A stretch of DNA of 6,028 nucleotides. Origin: CAZJUO01 sp964549245 (GTDB lineage: Bacteria; Patescibacteriota; Patescibacteriia; UBA10025; JAHIVO01). Both the position numbers and the translations under genes were made by a program. Where the stretch lies: the NCBI GenBank assembly GCA_964549245.1, contig CAZJUO010000070.1, positions 1 to 6,028 of the forward strand, written 5' to 3'. Under the pieces are notes generated by a model, which was given only the letters and a program-made list of their open reading frames with translations, ran no database searches and had not been told where the DNA came from. Shown here one piece after another: positions 1-5,627 of this stretch; position 1 is the stretch's first letter, and each line of letters begins with the position of its first letter.

Positions 1-1276
1 CTCTTATATTCGCCATGGACTTTGAATAATATTCTTTTTCATTGATATGAGCGGCTGCGTACAGGGCGTTTCGGGGTTTGTGGCCCCTTTTTCTTTGGTA
101 TTTTCTTGGGTAATTATTTTCAATACTTCCGTTCGGCAGGACGAATATATTATGCCTTTTTAATATGGCAATAATTTCTTTTTCAGTTTTTGTAAAATCT
201 TCCTTAATATATTTTTGTATTAAATGTATGCCGGTATCATAAATAGCGTCGCGGTCTAATAGCACGGTGTAAGGAAGGTTAAACATGGAAAGCAAATCAG
301 CGTATACGTCAATATTACTTTTTCCATATACCTGGATTACTTTTATATCTTTTTTGGTTTTATAAAACCTGTTTATCAGACCCCTTAGTAGTAATTTATC
401 CGATGAGCCCTCGACCAATAATACTTTGTCAGCAAAAAACATTTCACAGTTTTCTGCGTTTAATTCCTGCTTAAGACGCGTATAATCAATTCTTTTGTGT
501 GCTAAACGAGGCGAATAAACACGGGTACTGTGCTGTCCGCGAACTACTCTAAATATTCGGTGCAAATTGGTAGTATGTATAAAAAGTGGAGAATGGGTAG
601 TTAGAAATATTTGATTGTGCCTATTTTCTTGTTCCAGAATGCTAATTAGTTTCGTTACCAGAGCTGGATGCAGATGTATTTCGGGTTCTTCAAGTAGCAG
701 TATTGTGTATTGCGGGTGGTAAAAGTACATCAAAATAACGAATACCTGCTGGAATCCATTGCCTAGTTCGTCAAAATGAGTTTTCTTCGTACGTTTATCG
801 CTGATAGAAAATATATCCTCATTGAATGGTATAAAAGGGATGTTATCTCGTAATGTATTATGCAAGGTGTTATATGCTTCGGGAGACTTATTTTTCATCC
901 ATTGGTATTCTTTTTGTAATATTTCAATGTTATTTGGCGAGGTGGCGCACAGCCTAATAATATGTTTTGATAATAGTTTCTGCGCTTTTGGCTTTTCTAG
1001 CCTTTTTTTATTTAAACAGAATGCTTTAGTCCCATTTTTTTGTTTTACTATGAGTTTATCATTATCGCTTGTGAGGTTAAATTCTATATTTATATCAGCC
1101 TGCTTATTTTCCGTACGGTCAGGATTATCATGGTATAGCTGTTTAATAGCATCTATGATATTAGTTTTCCCGGCATTGTTCGCGCCAATAAAAATGTGCA
1201 GTTTGCCGGGGTTCTCCAATAAAAAGGGTTCGCGAATGCTCCGATATCTATTTATCTGCAACTTACTTATATGCAT
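1..1276 (-). CDS. OLD-family ATP-dependent nuclease (ABC-type ATPase plus TOPRIM domain), C-terminus cut by the window edge
   Basis: An uninterrupted frame of 425 codons runs from the ATG at 1276-1274 off the left edge. The N-terminal half is a RecF/SMC-like ATPase. It has Walker A GANNAGKT at residues 31-38, an ABC-signature-like LGNGFQQ at 171-177, Walker B ILLLEEPEIHLHP at 192-204 with acidic pair Glu196-Glu197, and an H-loop TTHSP at 226-230. A TOPRIM nuclease domain follows. It has LLVEGSSD at 286-293 (Glu289, Asp293), the DxD pair Asp341/Asp343 in VLLDRD, and LPNGSIE at 380-386. This ATPase-TOPRIM order defines the OLD family, whose members cut or nick DNA and act in phage exclusion, alone or with a partner as in Gabija. 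All core motifs are intact, so it is probably active. The ATG lies inside the last codons of the phosphatase gene (14-base overlap) with no Shine-Dalgarno motif, suggesting coupled translation. The family is clear; the exact OLD class and biological target are not. Confidence 0.93.
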   Translation of the reverse strand, partial: MHISKLQINRYRSIREPFLLENPGKLHIFIGANNAGKTNIIDAIKQLYHDNPDRTENKQADINIEFNLTSDNDKLIVKQKNGTKAFCLNKKRLEKPKAQKLLSKHIIRLCATSPNNIEILQKEYQWMKNKSPEAYNTLHNTLRDNIPFIPFNEDIFSISDKRTKKTHFDELGNGFQQVFVILMYFYHPQYTILLLEEPEIHLHPALVTKLISILEQENRHNQIFLTTHSPLFIHTTNLHRIFRVVRGQHSTRVYSPRLAHKRIDYTRLKQELNAENCEMFFADKVLLVEGSSDKLLLRGLINRFYKTKKDIKVIQVYGKSNIDVYADLLSMFNLPYTVLLDRDAIYDTGIHLIQKYIKEDFTKTEKEIIAILKRHNIFVLPNGSIENNYPRKYQRKRGHKPRNALYAAAHINEKEYYSKSMANIR

Positions 1277-1751
1277 GAATATTATTTTTTAATATTTTAT
1301 TATAAAATATTTTTAAAGCTCTCATCTGGCTTTTTGTCGGATCGACTTTATTTCTTTTCTTTTTTATGAAGCCAATAGCTTGGTTTGGCGTAATACGATC
1401 ATGCAAAATATAGTATGCCGCCACCATAGTAGGGGCCCTCCCATGACCAGCGTTACAGTGCACATAACATTTCATTTTATTGGCTACCAGGTCTTCAATA
1501 AAGTGCGCCCCGATTAATAATTGAGTTATAGAGGGCGGTGTAAAATCTTTTGTGGGCAGCCAAAGGAAGGATTCAACGCCTGATGGATTATCCTGCTTTT
1601 CTTCCTGCAAATCTATATCTGCTTTAATTCCAATACGTAAAAGCTTATTAAAATGTTTTTTACAGCAGATCGTGGTGCCTATATAAATATATTTTTCTAT
1701 TTTATCGTATTCTAAGTGCTTTATATCCGCTGTGCTTACTTGATGTTTCAT
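1263..1751 (-). CDS. Dual-specificity-type protein phosphatase (cysteine-based, DSP/PTP superfamily)
   Basis: This is a 162-residue cytosolic protein with no signal peptide or membrane segment. The catalytic P-loop is HCNAGHGRAPT, with nucleophile Cys99 and phosphate-binding Arg105 in the Cys-X5-Arg arrangement. Asp69 in LPTKDFTPPS is the likely general acid, at the usual spacing upstream. The N-terminal part (IEKYIYIGTTI) resembles the start of the DSP fold, and the length equals a bare catalytic domain. Such enzymes remove phosphate from Tyr/Ser/Thr in proteins, and some act on sugars, RNA or lipids; the substrate here is unknown. I chose the ATG at 1751-1749. An in-frame TTG three codons upstream (1760) is a weaker alternative, and neither has a Shine-Dalgarno motif. 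The residue after Arg105 is Ala rather than the usual Ser/Thr. The gene lies 33 bases after the membrane-protein gene and overlaps the OLD nuclease gene by 14 bases, so it is probably co-expressed with the nuclease. Confidence 0.9.
   Translation of the reverse strand: MKHQVSTADIKHLEYDKIEKYIYIGTTICCKKHFNKLLRIGIKADIDLQEEKQDNPSGVESFLWLPTKDFTPPSITQLLIGAHFIEDLVANKMKCYVHCNAGHGRAPTMVAAYYILHDRITPNQAIGFIKKKRNKVDPTKSQMRALKIFYNKILKNNIHAYK
1291..1311 (-). repeat. Perfect 9-bp AT-only inverted repeat just before the nuclease start
   Basis: AATATTTTA and TAAAATATT flank a 3-base loop inside the last codons of the phosphatase gene. The repeat ends 14 bases before the ATG of the OLD nuclease gene. In the mRNA it could form a weak hairpin that influences coupled translation. 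It is made only of A and T in an AT-rich region, so chance is a real alternative. No U-run placed to suggest a terminator follows it on the coding strand. Confidence 0.35.
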
Positions 1752-1784
1752 AAATACCAATTATTTTGTGGCCTGTTGCGTTGT

Positions 1785-2486
1785 TTATAAAGAGGATTTG
1801 TTCTTATATATTAGATAAGCTCCAAAAATTATCATAACGGCAGGAAGCCATATACCCTTAGCCCAATTGTATCCAAGATTATTGAGCAGCCACAGTAAGC
1901 CGATTACGATTAATATAATTCCAAAAACATTATTACCTTTTTTAACATTTTGCTTACCTTGCTTATCTGATATTGAAGACTTATTATTCTTTGCATCATT
2001 TTTATTATTCATTTGATTTTTATTATTCTTTTTAATTATTAAATAAGATCCAAATAATATGACAATAATGGGTACCCAATCATTGATGCCAACAGATGTA
2101 AAAAATATTATTACAGAAATGATAGTTAATATCCAGGCTGGATAAAGCAATCCCCTCTCTTTAGAAACAGCCAAGAAGTAGGTGGCAAAAAAACCTAAGG
2201 CGGGACCAAATGTAAAAATGAAGGCAAGTTCCTTGGCAGAAGAGTATCCCGTGTACTGATTATAAATAAAGAAAAAACCATAGGCAAGCAATGTAGTACC
2301 AGGTATCAGAATACCGCTAAATTTTCTTTTATTAATAAAGAACAATATCCATAAAAACACCCCGGGAATAAAAAGTGCCAATGTCCAAACAGATTGTAGA
2401 AATTCAACGTAGCCAATTTTGTAGAGTAATAATATTATGCCTGCAGCTATAATTACGATACCCCAAATTGTTTTTGTGTTTTTCAT
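1785..2486 (-). CDS. Polytopic membrane protein with LiaF/DUF5668-like repeats
   Basis: This 233-residue protein has about eight hydrophobic helices, near residues 7-23, 33-51, 57-75, 87-107, 114-131, 137-151, 187-203 and 211-226. A hydrophilic Asn/Lys-rich linker (152-187) separates the last two. Residues 8-26 and 188-206 align without gaps (G-I-x-x-I-x-x-G-x-x-x-L-L-x-x-x-G-Y pattern, 8 of 19 identical). Residues 137-153 and 213-229 also align (W-x-P...F-G-x-Y-L-I-x-K, 9 of 17 identical), so the protein is built from decayed copies of a two-helix unit. That unit resembles the LiaI/LiaF transmembrane region (DUF5668), found in proteins linked to envelope-stress sensing. No catalytic residues or soluble domain are visible, so I infer only a membrane role. 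The ATG at 2486 has no Shine-Dalgarno motif. The gene follows the VirD4-like gene by 53 bases and precedes the phosphatase by 33 bases. Confidence 0.82.
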   Translation of the reverse strand: MKNTKTIWGIVIIAAGIILLLYKIGYVEFLQSVWTLALFIPGVFLWILFFINKRKFSGILIPGTTLLAYGFFFIYNQYTGYSSAKELAFIFTFGPALGFFATYFLAVSKERGLLYPAWILTIISVIIFFTSVGINDWVPIIVILFGSYLIIKKNNKNQMNNKNDAKNNKSSISDKQGKQNVKKGNNVFGIILIVIGLLWLLNNLGYNWAKGIWLPAVMIIFGAYLIYKNKSSL

Positions 2487-2501
2487 ACACAGATAGTTAG
2501 T

Positions 2502-2543
2502 AACGTTATCCTATCATAGCTGAAGTAACTCTGGCAACGTTAT
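2502..2543. repeat. Repeated AACGTTAT motif containing the palindrome AACGTT, flanking the intergenic spacer
   Basis: AACGTTAT occurs at 2502-2509 and again at 2536-2543, start to start 34 bases apart. The core AACGTT is its own reverse complement, so the copies are also inverted repeats. In minus-strand RNA they could pair, extended by a bulged CC/GG, around a loop of about 20 bases. The outer copy covers the VirD4-like stop codon and the inner one lies near the predicted transcription start. This could be an operator pair, an mRNA hairpin or chance. It is not a classical Rho-independent terminator, because no U-tract follows. Confidence 0.3.
2508..2537 (-). promoter_or_regulatory. Candidate sigma-70-type promoter ahead of the membrane-protein gene
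   Basis: Read on the minus strand, TTGCCA (2537-2532, five of six matches to TTGACA) is followed after 18 bases by TAGGAT (2513-2508, four of six matches to TATAAT). A TGn extended -10 lies directly before TAGGAT. Transcription would begin near position 2501, about 15 bases before the ATG at 2486. This is the longest gap in the window and the -35 begins just after the upstream stop codon. If real, it would give the membrane protein, phosphatase and nuclease genes a transcript of their own. The match is weak and such patterns occur by chance in AT-rich DNA. Confidence 0.27.
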
Positions 2544-4159
2544 GAATTAATATGTATTTTTTCTCCGGGTCTTATATTTTTTGCTTGGAAATGCTTTTGA
2601 TGATTGTTAAAAGGGGTTGGCTTCCTTTTTTTTATAAAAGTTTGGGTATCTTTAGCAATAGCTTCTTTTAATGAAACTTCTTTGCCGCTGGTTGGTACTG
2701 TAACTTCCTCTAAATTATCAAATGAAATGGCTGGCTTTTTCTTATAAGGTTGCTCTGTTCTACGATTGTTGTACTGATTTTGTCTATAGTTCTCACTATT
2801 TTTGCTAAAGTTATTGGTTTTATTATAGTTACTTTTTTTATTAAATCTTGGCTTATTGCTTCGTTCTTCCTGCTCATACATATCCTTGACGCTGCTCCAT
2901 CGAATAATTTTATCTTCTACTATTTTTCTATTTTTACCGTATCGTTCTCGGGAAACATTAATTACCTTTTCTTTGTTGTTAGTTTTTCCTTCCAGTGGAG
3001 GCAAAGTTAATGCGGAAAATGGTTCTGAAGCCACGCCATCTATCATTAATTTTAAATAGACATTATATTTTGTCAGATTTAACAAGTCGTCTTCACTAAA
3101 AGTTGGAAAAAATTCTTTTGCTAAGAATTCTGAATCAGCAGCGCCAACTCTAAAGCATATAATAGTACCAACGTTGCCGAATACAGCCGCCCTTACCTTT
3201 TCGTCAAGTTGTTCAATATATTGGTGGGCGATGATTAAATTTAATCGGTATTTTCTGGCTTCTGATAAAATACTGGCAAAACTTTCTGTAGCGAAGTTTT
3301 GAAACTCATCTACATACAAATAAAAATCCTTTCTTTCTTCTTCGAGGATGTCTACCCTACTCATAGCAGCTAACTGTAATCGTGTGATCATCATGGCTCC
3401 AAGTAAAGCAGAGTTATCCTCGCCAATTCTACCTTTTGCTAAATTAAACAGTAATATTTTTTTATTATCCATTATTTCACGGAGATTGATGGTACTTTTG
3501 GGTTGCCCAACAATATTCCTGATAATGGAACTAGATAAAAATTGTCCAACTTTATTTTGTATTGGGGCGATAGCTTCATTTCTGAAGTTTGTATTGTATG
3601 ATGCAAACTCATCAACCCAGAAGCTTTTAACTATAGGATCAGTGATTTTCTCTACTACTTTTCGACGGTAGTTTTTATCTACTAATATTCTTGATATTCC
3701 CAGCATGGTTGAACCGGGGTATTCGAGTAAAGCCAATATACAGTTGTTGAGAATATACTCCATACGAGCGCTCCAGACACCTTCCCAAATTTTTGTAAAT
3801 ACGCCCATCAATCCAGAAGCAACTAAATGTCGTTGGGTGGGATCAACATTTTCTAAAACGTTGAAACCGATAGGATAATCAATGTCCGATGGATTGAAAT
3901 AAACAACATCATTTATCCTATATGATGGTATATATTCTATAACCTTATCTACTAAATCACCGTGCGGATCAACTAGGGCTAAACCATTACCAGCCATAAT
4001 ATCGGAAATAACCATATTTTCAAGTACGGTAGTTTTTCCCATACCGGTTTTACCTATCACGTAAATATGCCTTCTTCGGTCATCTTTTTTTATGCCAAAT
4101 TTCCTTTCCGCGTTACGGAAGTTAGTTTTAGCAAAAAATGTAATATCACTATTATCCAT
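2540..4159 (-). CDS. VirD4/TraG/HerA-like DNA-translocation ATPase (type IV secretion coupling-protein type)
   Basis: This 539-residue RecA-fold motor has Walker A GKTGMGKTT at residues 36-44, followed by the family-typical LVDPHGDL at 62-69 and VVYFNPSD at 85-92. Walker B is FYLYVDEFQNF at 279-289 (Asp284, Glu285), and the motif ARKYRLNLIIAHQY spans 301-314. This pattern fits the TraG/VirD4 branch, whose hexamers use ATP to move DNA or protein substrates at the membrane. The Walker A lies very near the N-terminus and there is no membrane helix, unlike classical VirD4; the anchor is probably the protein encoded 12 bases upstream. Residues about 433-476 form a disordered tail rich in Asn, Lys, Arg, Gln and Tyr. 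A more ordered end follows (FDNLEEVTVPTSGKEVSLKEA, ending IRPGEKIHINS). The ATG at 4159 is early enough to include the whole motor domain; no Shine-Dalgarno motif is present. No relaxase or other secretion components are visible, so the substrate and a conjugation role are unproven. Confidence 0.9.
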   Translation of the reverse strand: MDNSDITFFAKTNFRNAERKFGIKKDDRRRHIYVIGKTGMGKTTVLENMVISDIMAGNGLALVDPHGDLVDKVIEYIPSYRINDVVYFNPSDIDYPIGFNVLENVDPTQRHLVASGLMGVFTKIWEGVWSARMEYILNNCILALLEYPGSTMLGISRILVDKNYRRKVVEKITDPIVKSFWVDEFASYNTNFRNEAIAPIQNKVGQFLSSSIIRNIVGQPKSTINLREIMDNKKILLFNLAKGRIGEDNSALLGAMMITRLQLAAMSRVDILEEERKDFYLYVDEFQNFATESFASILSEARKYRLNLIIAHQYIEQLDEKVRAAVFGNVGTIICFRVGAADSEFLAKEFFPTFSEDDLLNLTKYNVYLKLMIDGVASEPFSALTLPPLEGKTNNKEKVINVSRERYGKNRKIVEDKIIRWSSVKDMYEQEERSNKPRFNKKSNYNKTNNFSKNSENYRQNQYNNRRTEQPYKKKPAISFDNLEEVTVPTSGKEVSLKEAIAKDTQTFIKKRKPTPFNNHQKHFQAKNIRPGEKIHINS

Positions 4160-4171
4160 AGTAAATTATAA

Positions 4172-5602
4172 TTACATAGGGAGGTTTTCTGGAGGGGATG
4201 TTTTTTTATCATCAGTGGTTGAAATGCCGGTGTCAGTGGGGGGTGTCGGAGTCTGTCTGATATTATTTTTTATTAAGGTTTCTAGGGGCAAACCAGTTGG
4301 TGGCTGGCCTTTCTTGGCGCCAACTGACTGTACAGTCGGGACTTTTACGTCTATCATCGGGAAATGCCATACGGAAGCTAACTCTTCAATATTTAATACG
4401 TACGAAGGTCGTCCTCGTTTCATGCTACGGTACCTATACCCCCAGAGGAGCCTTCTTTTTCTGGCTAGTGTTCTAGTTTTTACAAAAAAATAATCTACTT
4501 TTGTTTTGGTTTTTGAGTTGATAATTAGCCCGTTGAGATTTTGGGTGCTAAATTGATGAATAGCTCCTGCAATAGCATTTACACCTTTTCCCTTGTCTAC
4601 TTTCCCTTTTGGAGCCGAATAAATAAATCTCATTTTTGACTTAAAGCCAAGTTTTGATATTTTCATGGCTATTGATTCTACAATTTCTTTTTCATCTGGT
4701 GAAAGATGCTGCATCATACTTGGCCATTCTCGCTCTTGCTTCATGTTTCTGGCATCTTCCATTTCCGAAGGAGGAATCAAGGAAGCAGTAAAAGATTCAA
4801 AAAGCCCTTTTGAGATTTCTCTGGGAAAATAACCCAGATCACCGCCTTTTTTTTCATTTTTCTTGCCAATGAGATTATTTAATATTTTTATTCCTTTTTC
4901 ACGCCATTGGCCGCGAGTAGGTTCTATTAGTAATTGTAACCAAAGTTGTTCACCCGGACCCATACGGCTCATTATTTCCAGTAGTGAAGCCATTGGATCC
5001 ATTAATTTTTGAGAGAGGCTATGTTCAAAAAAAGGATACGTTCGTATCGGGTATACCTCATCCCTGGCTAATTTGAATTCACTGCCCCAAATATCGGTTG
5101 GTGCTTCAGGCAATTCAAGAGGGTGCGGTACCATGTCAATATAATCTTCTACTTCCGTTATTTCTGCGTCTGGATATTGAGCGTAAACAGCGGCTTCAAC
5201 AAGATCTCTGAATGTTTTTGGAGAACGGATAATAAATTGGATATATCCTTCTATACTTACGATTTCTAGACTAAAACCGAGTTGGGTTTCACCGTCTATC
5301 CATTTTTCTTTTAAGGTAGGTTTTTTATCTACTCCATAAAGATGGGAAAATATATGTTCAACTGCTTTAGGGCTCTGTTCATTGTCTTTTGGTACATCAA
5401 TAGCCAACAGGACATATTTAACCGAAGCATCAAATTTATTACGCCTCCATTCAAGCCACATAGCGCCAAACCCCCAAATTGATACAAAAACAAAGGCAAT
5501 CCAACCGCCGTTTATAAAAATATAAAACATAGCGCTAAATGGGTTGCTAGCGCTTGGTAAATTATTAAAAAAAATTATGGGGTCAAATGATGTAAAATCC
5601 AT
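4172..5602 (-). CDS. Membrane-anchored partner of the VirD4-like ATPase (conserved protein, function unknown)
   Basis: This 476-residue protein has one strong membrane segment at about residues 24-49, bounded by WLEWRRNKF, which suggests a large cytoplasmic domain. That domain includes VKYVLLAIDVPKDNEQSPKA (61-80), FSLEIVSIEGYIQFIIRSP (110-128), AQYPDAEITEVEDY (141-154), a Lys/Arg-rich stretch (TRTLARKRRLLWGYRYR, 376-392) and LNIEELASVWHFP (403-415). The tail from about 420 is Pro/Thr-rich. From memory, segments like SLEIVS...AQYPDAEI and LNxEELAxxxHFP stand ahead of the motor domain in large HerA/VirD4-like ATPases. This gene plus its neighbour would then be a split form of one such protein. 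That is recollection, not a search. No ATP-binding motif is present. The ATG at 5602 begins just before the membrane segment; no Shine-Dalgarno motif precedes it. The gene is 25 bases after the HARE gene and 12 before the ATPase, a clear operon arrangement. Confidence 0.82.
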   Translation of the reverse strand: MDFTSFDPIIFFNNLPSASNPFSAMFYIFINGGWIAFVFVSIWGFGAMWLEWRRNKFDASVKYVLLAIDVPKDNEQSPKAVEHIFSHLYGVDKKPTLKEKWIDGETQLGFSLEIVSIEGYIQFIIRSPKTFRDLVEAAVYAQYPDAEITEVEDYIDMVPHPLELPEAPTDIWGSEFKLARDEVYPIRTYPFFEHSLSQKLMDPMASLLEIMSRMGPGEQLWLQLLIEPTRGQWREKGIKILNNLIGKKNEKKGGDLGYFPREISKGLFESFTASLIPPSEMEDARNMKQEREWPSMMQHLSPDEKEIVESIAMKISKLGFKSKMRFIYSAPKGKVDKGKGVNAIAGAIHQFSTQNLNGLIINSKTKTKVDYFFVKTRTLARKRRLLWGYRYRSMKRGRPSYVLNIEELASVWHFPMIDVKVPTVQSVGAKKGQPPTGLPLETLIKNNIRQTPTPPTDTGISTTDDKKTSPPENLPM

Positions 5603-5627
5603 TTTGATAATAAAGAGCTATATTATT

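Noticed and set aside
1..1276. Plain Gabija, PARIS or Septu assignment for the OLD gene
   Set aside because: Gabija needs a UvrD-like helicase partner, PARIS has ATPase and TOPRIM in separate proteins, and Septu pairs an ATPase with an HNH nuclease. None of these arrangements is seen inside the window, although the sequence left of position 1 is unknown.
822..1292. A 156-codon open frame on the + strand
   Set aside because: It lies antisense to the OLD nuclease gene, whose motifs prove the minus-strand frame. The + strand translation is hydrophobic, Phe/Ser/Cys-rich and matches no family I know.
1752..1760. TTG start three codons upstream of the phosphatase ATG
   Set aside because: An ATG is available at 1751, no Shine-Dalgarno motif favours the TTG, and the extra residues add nothing to the fold.
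2487..2539. Rho-independent terminator after the VirD4-like gene
   Set aside because: The possible stem is short and bulged and no run of U follows it on the minus strand.
2750..3671. Three + strand open frames (2750-3010, 2856-3059, 3348-3671)
   Set aside because: All are antisense to the VirD4-like ATPase gene. The first two reflect the Asn/Lys-rich tail read in reverse, which yields Phe/Leu/Ile-rich nonsense; none has a recognisable motif.
4092..4493. A 133-codon + strand open frame spanning the junction of the ATPase and its membrane partner
   Set aside because: It is antisense to the end of one gene and the start of another, both well supported. Its Gly/Val-rich stretch is the reverse reading of the Pro/Thr-rich tail.
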